NCBI GenBank assembly: GCA_002383165.1
Contig: DFXK01000009.1
Span: forward strand, 151,239 to 215,238
Length of the DNA: 64,000 nucleotides
Direction: 5' to 3'
Origin: Flavobacteriales bacterium UBA4110
GTDB taxonomy: Bacteria > Bacteroidota > Bacteroidia > Flavobacteriales > Weeksellaceae
Part shown: piece by piece, positions 43,983 through 51,920 of the stretch
Layout: each line of letters opens with the position of its first letter
Numbering within the stretch: position 1 is the first letter of the stretch
Made by a program: the position numbers and the translations under genes
The notes under the pieces: model-generated
What the model was told of the DNA's origin: nothing
What the model saw: the letters and a program-made list of their open reading frames with translations, nothing else
The model's database searches: none

Positions 43983-44699
43983 ATGAGAATTATCCCTGCA
44001 ATAGATATCATCAACGGCGAATGTGTTCGTCTTTCCAAAGGCGATTACAATCAGAAAACGATTTATAACTCTAATGTTTTAGAAGTCGCAAAAAATTTCG
44101 AAGATAATGGAATCCAATTTTTGCATTTGGTCGATTTGGATGGCGCCAAACAAAATCGAATTATTAATTATAAAATCTTAGAACAAATTTCCACTCAAAC
44201 CAATTTAATCATAGATTTTGGAGGCGGTTTAAAATCCGAAGAAGATATCAAAATCGCTTTTGAAAATGGTGCAAAGCAAGTGACATTGGGAAGTGTTGCT
44301 ATCAAAAATCCAGAATTATTTTTAAAATCTTTAGAAAAATATGGTTCGGCAAAAATCATTTTGGGAGCAGATGCAAGGAAAGAAAAAATTGCCATTTCGG
44401 GTTGGTTAGAAGAAAGTGAATCCAATATTTATGATTTCATCAAAGAAAAAACAGAATCCGGAATCGAGTACGTTATCTCGACAGACATTGACAAAGACGG
44501 AATGTTGGAAGGTCCTTCTTTCGATTTATATGAAAAAATCATTGGCGAAAATTCCGATATCAAACTGATTGCTTCCGGCGGAATTACTTCTGTTGAAGAT
44601 TTGGAAAAAGTAAAATCAATTGGTTGCGAAGGCGCAATTATAGGCAAAGCGTTGTACGAAAACAGAATTACATTTAACGATTTAAAACCATTTCTCTAA
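43983..44699 (+). CDS. hisA: ProFAR isomerase
   Basis: TIM-barrel isomerase of 238 residues. MRIIPAIDIINGECVRLSKG carries the first catalytic Asp; VISTDIDKDGMLEGPSFDLY carries the second. Phosphate-binding loops: DFGGGLKSEEDI and IASGGITSVEDL. The stop overlaps the hisF start by one base. Confidence 0.97.
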   Translation: MRIIPAIDIINGECVRLSKGDYNQKTIYNSNVLEVAKNFEDNGIQFLHLVDLDGAKQNRIINYKILEQISTQTNLIIDFGGGLKSEEDIKIAFENGAKQVTLGSVAIKNPELFLKSLEKYGSAKIILGADARKEKIAISGWLEESESNIYDFIKEKTESGIEYVISTDIDKDGMLEGPSFDLYEKIIGENSDIKLIASGGITSVEDLEKVKSIGCEGAIIGKALYENRITFNDLKPFL

Positions 44700-45451
44700 T
44701 GTTAGCAAAACGAATCATTCCTTGTCTCGACATCAAAAACGGAGAAACGGTAAAAGGTGTCAATTTTTTGGATTTGAAAGAAGTCGGAAATCCAGTGGAA
44801 ATGGCGATAAAATATTCTCAGCAAGGCGCAGATGAATTGGTGTTTTTGGATATTTCTGCAACTGAAGAAAGACGAAAAACATTGATTCCGTTGGTAAGAG
44901 ATATTGCGAGACACATCAATATTCCGTTTACGGTTGGAGGTGGAATTAATGCGCTTGAAAACGTGGAAGAACTTCTGAAAAACGGCGCTGATAAAATCAC
45001 GATTAATTCGGCTTCTTTATCCACTCCGAAACTGATAACCGAAGTTGCCAAACGTTTTGGTTCGCAATGTATGGTTGTCGCGATTGACACCAAATTGGTT
45101 AAAAATCAAAATAAAGTTTTCAGTAACGGTGGAAAAATCGAAACCGAAAAAGAATTATTTGCTTGGGCAAAAGAAGTCGAAAATCTTGGAGCTGGCGAAA
45201 TCCTCTTAACCTCAATGAATACAGACGGAACCAAAGCTGGATTCGCCATTGAAATCACAAAACAACTTGCAGAATTGGTGAACATTCCTGTGATTGCTTC
45301 CGGAGGTGCGGGAACAATGAAACATTTTGAAGATGTTTTTACAGAAACCAAAGCAACAGGAGCTTTGGCGGCGAGTATTTTTCATTTTAATGAAATCGAA
45401 ATTCCGGAACTTAAAAACTATCTTAAATCTAAAAATTTACCAATAAGATGA
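44699..45451 (+). CDS. hisF: Imidazole glycerol phosphate synthase, cyclase subunit
   Basis: TIM-barrel partner of HisH, 250 residues. MLAKRIIPCLDIKNGETVKG with catalytic Asp11, TVGGGINALENVEELL, and LLTSMNTDGTKAGF with the second catalytic Asp. Overlaps hisIE by 4 bases (ATGA). Confidence 0.97.
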   Translation: MLAKRIIPCLDIKNGETVKGVNFLDLKEVGNPVEMAIKYSQQGADELVFLDISATEERRKTLIPLVRDIARHINIPFTVGGGINALENVEELLKNGADKITINSASLSTPKLITEVAKRFGSQCMVVAIDTKLVKNQNKVFSNGGKIETEKELFAWAKEVENLGAGEILLTSMNTDGTKAGFAIEITKQLAELVNIPVIASGGAGTMKHFEDVFTETKATGALAASIFHFNEIEIPELKNYLKSKNLPIR

Positions 45452-46035
45452 CTATAAAATTTGATACAAATACAGGCTTAGTTCCCGTTATTATTCAGGA
45501 TTATCTTAATCTGAAAGTTCTGATGCTGGGTTATATGAATCAGGAAGCTTTTGACAAAACTTTGCAGGAAAAACGAGTAACGTTCTTTTCCCGTTCCAAA
45601 AACAGACTTTGGACAAAAGGTGAAACTTCTGGTAATTTTTTGGAATTGATTGATTGGCAATTAGATTGCGACAACGATACAATTCTCATCAAAGCGAAAC
45701 CGCTTGGACCAACTTGTCACAAAGGAACGGCGACTTGTTTTGCAGAAGAATCTGACAAAGGATTTTTGTATGAATTACAACAAACCATTTCTGACAAAAT
45801 TGATAATAATGATGAAAATTCATACACGAATGAACTTTATAAAAAAGGGATTAACAAAGTTGCTCAAAAAGTAGGTGAAGAAGCTGTAGAATTGGTTATT
45901 GAGGCGAAAGATGATAACGATGATCTTTTTTTAAATGAAGCTGCAGATTTACTTTACCATTATTTGATTTTGTTAAAAGCTAAAGGTTTTACGATTGAAG
46001 ATGTTGAGACAATTTTGAAATTGAGAAGTAAATAA
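45448..46035 (+). CDS. hisIE: Bifunctional phosphoribosyl-AMP cyclohydrolase / phosphoribosyl-ATP pyrophosphatase
   Basis: 195 residues. HisI part (1-~110): GYMNQEAFDKTLQEKRVTFF, RSKNRLWTKGETSGN, and the metal site DCDNDTILIKAKPLGPTCHK. HisE part (~115-195): YTNELYKKGINKVAQKVGEE with AVELVIEAK and NEAADLLYHYLILLKAKG. It is the last gene of the operon; the family C element and the convergent pdxH gene follow. Confidence 0.97.
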   Translation: MTIKFDTNTGLVPVIIQDYLNLKVLMLGYMNQEAFDKTLQEKRVTFFSRSKNRLWTKGETSGNFLELIDWQLDCDNDTILIKAKPLGPTCHKGTATCFAEESDKGFLYELQQTISDKIDNNDENSYTNELYKKGINKVAQKVGEEAVELVIEAKDDNDDLFLNEAADLLYHYLILLKAKGFTIEDVETILKLRSK

Positions 46036-46042
46036 TCTTTTC

Positions 46043-46169
46043 AACCACAAAAGTCACAAAAGAAAAGTTTGAAAACATTAATTTTCAAAAAGCCTTAAAA
46101 GATAAGTTATAAAATTATCTAATCTTTTGAATATCTAAAGATCAATACATCTTTGTGACTTTTGTGGTT
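46043..46169. repeat. Inverted-terminal repeat element, family C copy 2 (after hisIE)
   Basis: aaccacaaaagtcacaaaa (46043-46061) and ctttgtgacttttgtggtt (46151-46169) are inverted complements at 18 of 19 positions. It ends 6 bases from the pdxH stop and may act as the operon's end hairpin. Confidence 0.75.
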
Positions 46170-46174
46170 AAAAC

Positions 46175-46825
46175 TTATGGTGCCAATCTGGAAATCTTCC
46201 AGTCAAAATCTTCTGTCAAAGAATACAAAATCCTGTCGTGAAGACGGTTTGGACGACCTTGCCAAAACTCAATTTCGTAGGGTTTTGCGATGTAACCGCC
46301 CCAATTTTCAGGTCTTGGGATTTCTTTGTTGTCGTATTCGGTTTCTAAATCTTTTAGTTTGTTTTCTAGGAAACTTCGGTCTGGGATTTCCTGACTTTGA
46401 GGCGAAACAACTGCTCCAAGTTGACTTCCTTTTGGACGAGAATGGAAGTAGCCGTCACTTAGATTTTCAGCAATTTTCTCAATATTGGCTTTGATGATGA
46501 TTTGTCTTTCCAGACTTGGCCAGAAAAAACTAAGACAAGCTTTTTGAGTTCTCTCCAACGATTTTCCTTTTCGGCTGTCGTAGTTGGTATAAAATACAAA
46601 ACCTTCCCAATTGTAAGACTTCAGCAAAACCATTCTGGTTCTTGGACAACCGTCTTCCTCGACTGTAGAAATCGCCATAGCGTTGGCTTCGGAAACTTGT
46701 GGGTTTTCTTCGGCTTCCAGAAACCAGTTTCGGAATTGCTCGATTGGATTGGCTTTGATTTCACTTTCGACTAATTGAGACTTATCGTAAACTTTTCTTT
46801 TATCGTGGAGGTTTTCGTTGTTCAT
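46175..46825 (-). CDS. pdxH: Pyridoxamine 5'-phosphate oxidase
   Basis: FMN enzyme making pyridoxal phosphate; 216 residues. LHDKRKVYDKSQLVESEIKA at the N-terminus, PRTRMVLLKSYNWEGFVFYT, and the C-terminal IEFWQGRPNRLHDRILY with WKISRLAP at the end. Several PLP enzymes (HisC, aminotransferases) lie nearby, but no operon link exists because the his genes run the other way. Confidence 0.96.
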   Translation of the reverse strand: MNNENLHDKRKVYDKSQLVESEIKANPIEQFRNWFLEAEENPQVSEANAMAISTVEEDGCPRTRMVLLKSYNWEGFVFYTNYDSRKGKSLERTQKACLSFFWPSLERQIIIKANIEKIAENLSDGYFHSRPKGSQLGAVVSPQSQEIPDRSFLENKLKDLETEYDNKEIPRPENWGGYIAKPYEIEFWQGRPNRLHDRILYSLTEDFDWKISRLAP

Positions 46826-46848
46826 TTTATTTGAAATTCTAAAATTTT

Positions 46849-46923
46849 AAACGCAAAGTTCGCAAAGATTTCTTTTACTTACTAACTGTTTTTAAGTTCG
46901 CAAAGACGTAAAACTAATCAAAG
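46849..46923 (+). repeat. Dispersed repeat, family B copy 3
   Basis: aaacgcaaagttcgcaaaga, T/A middle, tttttaagttcgcaaagacg, ending aatcaaag. It is the first half of the 324-base gap 46826-47149 between divergent pdxH and yqgE; the second half is family A copy 4 and an AT-rich promoter region. Confidence 0.6.
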
Positions 46924-46988
46924 ATAAAAACTTCAAATTATGAGAAAAAATTATATTTGAAAGAAAAAACTTCAACTTTACGAAGCAC

Positions 46989-47066
46989 GCCCCGACCTGA
47001 GTGGAGCTCTTTTTGTTTTTTCTAAAAAAACAAAAAAGCGGGAACGGAGGGCGGATAAAGGCGCCC
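46989..47066 (+). repeat. Dispersed repeat, family A copy 4 (short core)
   Basis: gccccgacctgagtggagct then cttttt, a core that folds back on itself (ttgttttttcta / aaaaaaacaa), then aaagcgggaacggagggcgg and ataaaggcgccc. It is the shortest copy and shows the bare arm structure. Confidence 0.65.
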
Positions 47067-47149
47067 AAATTATTCAACTTGCCACAATTTTAAACTAATT
47101 TTTGCTTGAATTCTTTTTCAAAAAAAATATTTTTTAATAGCTTTGATAG

Positions 47150-47698
47150 ATGAATTACTCTTACAAAGGTAAAATTTTAATCTCAACGCCTGATATTTCC
47201 GGCGATATATTTTCGCGTTCTGTGGTGCTGATTATTGAGCATAACGAGAATGGTGCTTTTGGGCTGATTTTGAACAAAAAGAACAAAAACTTGAGTTCCC
47301 GTCTGCTGAATATTTTCGGGTTTCCAGTGGATGTGTATGAAGGCGGACCTGTAGAAAATGATAAGGTTTATTTTATCCTGAAAGGTCAAAAAATTGCGGA
47401 GGAATATTCTGAAATCAATGATAAATTCTATATTACTGAAGATATTGACTCTGTAGTTTCGTCAATTGTTGAAGGCTCTACTGATATAGAAAATATCAAG
47501 GTTTTTTCCGGATATTCTGGTTGGTCTGCGATGCAACTTGAAGGCGAAATCCAGCGCAAAATGTGGACAATTGTGGATGTTTACAACTTGGATTACACGC
47601 TTCCTAATGACCAGAATCTTTGGAAAAATATTATGCAGAATCTTGGCGGCGAGTTTCTTCTTTGGGCAAATGCGCCGGAAGATGTGAGTTTGAATTAA
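47150..47698 (+). CDS. YqgE/AlgH family protein
   Basis: 182 residues. KGKILISTPDISGDIFSRSV and GAFGLILNKKNKNL at the N-terminus, YEGGPVENDKVYFIL, KVFSGYSGWSAMQLEGEIQR and the C-terminal DQNLWKNIM are all typical. Function of the family is not settled. It is followed by a terminator and a convergent esterase gene. Confidence 0.92.
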   Translation: MNYSYKGKILISTPDISGDIFSRSVVLIIEHNENGAFGLILNKKNKNLSSRLLNIFGFPVDVYEGGPVENDKVYFILKGQKIAEEYSEINDKFYITEDIDSVVSSIVEGSTDIENIKVFSGYSGWSAMQLEGEIQRKMWTIVDVYNLDYTLPNDQNLWKNIMQNLGGEFLLWANAPEDVSLN

Positions 47699-47711
47699 AT
47701 TTTACATCAGA

Positions 47712-47752
47712 AAAAAGTCGCAAACTGTATATCCGGTTAGCGACTTTTTTTA
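47712..47752. terminator. Bidirectional terminator
   Basis: 10-bp stem aaaaagtcgc / gcgacttttt with an 18-base loop, flanked by A- and T-runs. It lies between the convergent yqgE-like and esterase genes. Confidence 0.7.
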
Positions 47753-48592
47753 TTTTATATTCTTCTCTGACTTTATTTTTTTAGTCAGATCCTGAACTTC
47801 TTTCAGCAAAATAAAAAAGCCTGGTTTTGCCATACTTACGTGGTCGAATCCATCTTCTTCTAATAATTTTACAGATGGATGATTTACTAATTTCAGCATT
47901 CTTGCCAAATAAGCATTTTCTTCATATCGTCCGAATAATTCCAATTCTCTGTCGCCGGTAATCAAAACAATTGGCGGAGCATCTTTTCTGACGTGGAACA
48001 GTGGTGCATATTGGTCAATTGTTGGTTGTAACTCTGGAATCCCTTGTTCTTTTCTGACTTGAAAATGCGTGATAGCTTGCCCACTAAAAGGAATCAATCC
48101 AGCTATTTGGTTTGCATCGATTTTATATTTCTGAAGATATGTTTTGTCCAGCGTAATCATCATCGCCAAATATCCTCCCGCCGAATGTCCGGATTGGAAA
48201 ATCAAGTTCTTGTTTCCTCCATATTTCTCAATATTCTCGAAAACCCAAGCCGTTGCAGCTGCTGCATCTTCTATGTAAGCCGGTGTTTTTACTTTTGGCG
48301 CCAAACGATATTCTACACTTACAACAGCAATGTTTTCATTCAATAATTCTTTTGGCAACTCATTATTTCCGCCAGTTAATCCACCACCGTGAAACCAAAT
48401 AACAGTTGAAAAATTTTTGATATTGCTTGGATAATAAAAATTCAGTTTGCATTGAGAACTGATGTATGCATCTGTTTTATTGATTTTTTCAGGATAATAA
48501 GAGATGTTGCTTTCGGTGTTATATTGGGTTTGAGCAAAATTGAATGCAAATACTAAAATTAAAATAAGACTGATTTGTTTTCTGAACATCAT
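47750..48592 (-). CDS. Secreted alpha/beta hydrolase (carboxylesterase-like)
   Basis: 280 residues. A signal peptide (MFRKQISLILILVFAFNFAQ) suggests export; the second Met (48589) is the better start. Oxyanion-hole HGGGLTGG, EYRLAPK, the nucleophile Ser in FQSGHSAGGYLAMM, an Asp in VLITGDRELE and the catalytic His in DGFDHVSMAK follow the esterase/lipase (HSL-like) order. The substrate is unknown. Confidence 0.87.
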   Translation of the reverse strand: MMFRKQISLILILVFAFNFAQTQYNTESNISYYPEKINKTDAYISSQCKLNFYYPSNIKNFSTVIWFHGGGLTGGNNELPKELLNENIAVVSVEYRLAPKVKTPAYIEDAAAATAWVFENIEKYGGNKNLIFQSGHSAGGYLAMMITLDKTYLQKYKIDANQIAGLIPFSGQAITHFQVRKEQGIPELQPTIDQYAPLFHVRKDAPPIVLITGDRELELFGRYEENAYLARMLKLVNHPSVKLLEEDGFDHVSMAKPGFFILLKEVQDLTKKIKSEKNIK

Positions 48593-48608
48593 TACTTTTT
48601 ATTACTTT

Positions 48609-48684
48609 AAACACAAAGGACACAAAGATTTTTTTTTAATATTAAACGCTTTTGAGGCTCACAAAGGCGCTTCGCTTATAAAAG
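48609..48684 (+). repeat. Dispersed repeat, family B copy 4
   Basis: aaacacaaaggacacaaaga, T-rich middle, cttttgaggctcacaaaggc and gcttcgct. It fills the gap between the esterase start and the Smr-protein stop. Confidence 0.55.
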
Positions 48685-48693
48685 TTAAACTTT

Positions 48694-49188
48694 TTATAAA
48701 AATTTCACTTCAACATTACCGGATTGATGATAGAAAAATCCGTCACTGTCATATTCGATATTTGTAAGACCTTCCAAAACATCGTAAACCATTTTTTGCA
48801 CCACACCATCGCCGATACCGTGGATGATTTGTAAGGTTTTGATTTTATTCTTTCTACAAAAATCAATCGTTTCCAGCAATTTTTCTCTCTGAATCATCAA
48901 TCTTTCAAAAGCTTCATAATCTGATGGATTTTTGACCAAGAAATTAAAATGCAAATCGAGTTTCAAAGGTGCTTTGTTGTGTTTTTTCGAAACAACTTTG
49001 GGTGCTTCATTTTTTCTGATAATTGGAGAATTTTCGTACAAATCGGAATCAATGATTGTTAATTTATCCTTAGAAAAATTATAGGTGAAACCGTGTTCGT
49101 CTTCGATTTTTACTTGATTAGCAATAATCTTCAGAACTTTTCCTTTAAGATTTTCATCAATAACAGAAACTAAATCTCCAACTTTCAT
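48694..49188 (-). CDS. Smr-domain protein
   Basis: 164 residues. The N-terminal ~65 residues form a KOW/SH3-like part (MKVGDLVSVIDENLKGKVLK). After a basic linker comes the Smr (MutS2 C-terminal) domain: KLDLHFNFLV and LQIIHGIGDGVVQKMVYDVL with the H-G-x-G motif. Smr domains are nucleic-acid nucleases, recently linked to ribosome rescue. Function is inferred from domains. The downstream phosphodiesterase gene on the same strand ends 62 bases upstream of it. Confidence 0.83.
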   Translation of the reverse strand: MKVGDLVSVIDENLKGKVLKIIANQVKIEDEHGFTYNFSKDKLTIIDSDLYENSPIIRKNEAPKVVSKKHNKAPLKLDLHFNFLVKNPSDYEAFERLMIQREKLLETIDFCRKNKIKTLQIIHGIGDGVVQKMVYDVLEGLTNIEYDSDGFFYHQSGNVEVKFL

Positions 49189-49250
49189 ATAATAATTGAT
49201 AAATGATGATTGATATGTGATTTCTCAAACTCAATAATTCTCAAACTCTC

Positions 49251-49745
49251 CTACCGAGCTCCGAGTTCTATGATTTCCAAATCTTTAATTTCTTCTTTAT
49301 TAATGGTAAAGCGCATCATTGTCCTCACTTTGTGCCAACCGGATTTTCCACAAGCGCCAGGATTAAGATGAAGAAGATTATTCTTTTTATCGTGCATTGC
49401 TTTCAAAATATGAGAATGTCCGGAAATGAATAATTTCGGTTTTTTCTCAGCAATTTCTTTCCTTGCTAATGGCGAATATTTGTCCGGATAACCACCAATA
49501 TGAATCATCAAAACATCAACTTCTTCACATTTGAAACTCAAAACTTCTGGGAAAATTGTTCTGATTTTAGCTTCATCAATATTACCATAAACACCACGAA
49601 TTGGTTTTATTTTTTCTAATTCCTCAATTACAGTCATATTTCCGAAATCGCCACAATGCCAAACTTCATCGGCATCTTTTGCATAATCGCGAATCCTGCC
49701 ATCGATGTAAGAATGCGTGTCTGATAAAAGAAGAATACGTTTCAC
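49251..49745 (-). CDS. YfcE/MJ0936-family metallophosphodiesterase
   Basis: 164 residues, a small calcineurin-fold phosphodiesterase. Metal ligands in LLSDTHSYID, EVWHCGDFGN, GVYGNID, LMIHIGG, FISGHSHI and HLNPGACG. It probably hydrolyses a phosphodiester; the substrate is unknown. It precedes the Smr gene on the same strand. Confidence 0.9.
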   Translation of the reverse strand: MKRILLLSDTHSYIDGRIRDYAKDADEVWHCGDFGNMTVIEELEKIKPIRGVYGNIDEAKIRTIFPEVLSFKCEEVDVLMIHIGGYPDKYSPLARKEIAEKKPKLFISGHSHILKAMHDKKNNLLHLNPGACGKSGWHKVRTMMRFTINKEEIKDLEIIELGAR

Positions 49746-49865
49746 TTTCGGATTTTAAGTCACAAATGTACAAACAGAATTTTTATCTAATTCTTATTAT
49801 ATCGTTTTATTTGTAACATCAGAAGTTTTTTAAGCACTAATTTTACTTAACCAAAACTTTCTACA

Positions 49866-51803
49866 ATGAAATTCAGACTTCCTAATTTGATTTCTGCTGT
49901 AGCGATATTTGCTTTTGTCGGCAATTCTTACGCTCAGGAATCTCCAAAGTATGATTATACAGAAGCTTTTAAACCGTTTTTCTATCCTCAGACCGGAACC
50001 GAAACTCGTTCTGCAAGCGGACAGCCGGGTCACAAATATTGGCAAAACTCAGCAGATTATCAGCTGAATGTTAGTCTTAATGAAGCTAACAGTGAATTGA
50101 CAGGTTCAGCTGAAATTACTTATACCAATAACAGCCCAGACCAATTAAGTTTTATTTGGTTACAATTGGACCAAAATCTTTTTGCTAAAGATTCAAGAGG
50201 TAATTCTGTAGTTCCATTGTCAGGCAGTAGAAATGGAGCTCACGGCGAAACTTTTGACGGCGGTTATAAAATCAAATCTGTAAAATATGACGGGAAAGAT
50301 GTAAAATATACCATTACAGACACAAGAATGCAGATTGACCTTCCAAGCGATTTGAAAGCGAACGGCGGTGTTGCAAAATTGAAAATCGAATATTCTTTCT
50401 TATCTCCAAAGTACGGCTCGGACAGAATGGGAGTTGAAGATACCAAGAATGGGAAAATTTTCACAATGGCGCAATGGTATCCGAGAATGTGCGTATATGA
50501 TGATGTTATGGGTTGGAATACTTTACCATATTTAGGCGCTTCAGAATTCTATTTGGAATATGGAACTTTATCTGCTAATATCACTGTTCCGGCTAATCAT
50601 TACGTTGTAGCTTCGGGAGAATTATTGAACGAAAAAGAAGTTTATTCCAAAGAAGAAATCAACCGTTGGAATTCTGCAAGAAGCAGTGAGAAAACAGTGA
50701 TGATTCATCCGGAATCTGAATTAGGTAAAGGAAACAATTCAGGTACAAAAACTTGGAAATTCAAAATAGAAAAAGCAAGAGATTTTGCTTGGGCTTCTTC
50801 AGCCGCTTTTATTATTGATGCGGCGAGAATTAATCTTCCGAGCGGTAAAAAATCTTTGGCTATCTCGGCTTATCCTGTAGAAAGTGCTGGCGACAAAGCT
50901 TGGGGACGTTCTACTGAATATACAAAAGCATCCATCGAACATTACTCCGGAAAATGGCTCGAATATCCTTATCCTGCTGCGACCAATGTTGCAGGAAACG
51001 AAGGCGGAATGGAATATCCCGGAATTGTTTTCTGCCACAGAAACTCAAAAGGTGAAGGACTTTGGGGCGTTACAGACCACGAATTTGGCCACACTTGGTT
51101 TCCAATGATTGTTGGTTCCAATGAAAGAGTTTTTGCTTGGATGGATGAAGGTTTTAACACCTTTATTAATGAACTTTCCACAGAAGCTTTTAACAAGGGA
51201 GAATATTACCACAAACAAGATATCGGCAAAATTGGACCATTTGTTCAGAGTGATAACTTTGAGCAAATAATGGTTGGACCTGATAATATGAAGGAAAGAA
51301 GTATTGGAGTTTTGGCTTATTTCAAACCAGGAGTTGGATTGGGAATTTTGAGAGAAACAATTCTTGGACCTGAAAAATTTGATAAAGCATTCAGAACTTA
51401 TGTTCACAGATGGGCTTTCAAACACCCGACGCCTTGGGATTTCTTCCATACAATGGAAAATGTTTCTGGCGAAGAACTGAACTGGTTCTGGAGAGGTTGG
51501 TTTATGAACAAATGGAAAGTTGACCAAGCGGTAAAAGCAGTAAAACCTGTGAATGGCGATTTCAAAAATGGAGCACAAATTACGGTTGAAAATATTGGAC
51601 AATTGCCAATGCCAACAACGGTTCTTGTAACTTTCAAAGATGGAACGTCGCAGACTGTAAAATTACCTGTCGAAGTTTGGAAACGTAACACAGAATGGAC
51701 TTTCCAAATCGATTCTACTAAAGAAGTAACCAATGTAAAATTAGACCCACAATCCATTGTTCCAGATATCAATCCTAAGAATAATGCTTGGCCAGCAAAT
51801 TAG
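49866..51803 (+). CDS. M1-family metallopeptidase
   Basis: 645 residues, exported (signal peptide ending SYAQ, residue ~24). N-terminal beta domain with the substrate loop GGMEYPGIVF (GAMEN equivalent), zinc motif H405-E406-x2-H409 in TDHEFGHTWF and third ligand Glu428 in AWMDEGFNTF, exactly 18 residues on. A periplasmic or surface aminopeptidase. The C-terminus lacks a recognisable type IX sorting domain. Confidence 0.93.
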   Translation: MKFRLPNLISAVAIFAFVGNSYAQESPKYDYTEAFKPFFYPQTGTETRSASGQPGHKYWQNSADYQLNVSLNEANSELTGSAEITYTNNSPDQLSFIWLQLDQNLFAKDSRGNSVVPLSGSRNGAHGETFDGGYKIKSVKYDGKDVKYTITDTRMQIDLPSDLKANGGVAKLKIEYSFLSPKYGSDRMGVEDTKNGKIFTMAQWYPRMCVYDDVMGWNTLPYLGASEFYLEYGTLSANITVPANHYVVASGELLNEKEVYSKEEINRWNSARSSEKTVMIHPESELGKGNNSGTKTWKFKIEKARDFAWASSAAFIIDAARINLPSGKKSLAISAYPVESAGDKAWGRSTEYTKASIEHYSGKWLEYPYPAATNVAGNEGGMEYPGIVFCHRNSKGEGLWGVTDHEFGHTWFPMIVGSNERVFAWMDEGFNTFINELSTEAFNKGEYYHKQDIGKIGPFVQSDNFEQIMVGPDNMKERSIGVLAYFKPGVGLGILRETILGPEKFDKAFRTYVHRWAFKHPTPWDFFHTMENVSGEELNWFWRGWFMNKWKVDQAVKAVKPVNGDFKNGAQITVENIGQLPMPTTVLVTFKDGTSQTVKLPVEVWKRNTEWTFQIDSTKEVTNVKLDPQSIVPDINPKNNAWPAN

Positions 51804-51838
51804 ACATATAGATTCAATATCGTAGAATCAAAACATAA

Positions 51839-51867
51839 AAAAACGCTCCAACTTAGGAGCGTTTTTC
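51839..51867. terminator. Bidirectional terminator
   Basis: 11-bp stem aaaaacgctcc / ggagcgttttt with a 6-base loop between the convergent M1 peptidase and ribB genes. Confidence 0.8.
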
Positions 51868-51920
51868 ATTTATATAAGATGAAAGTCTATCATCTATTAG
51901 TTTATTATCTCAAAGTCTAC

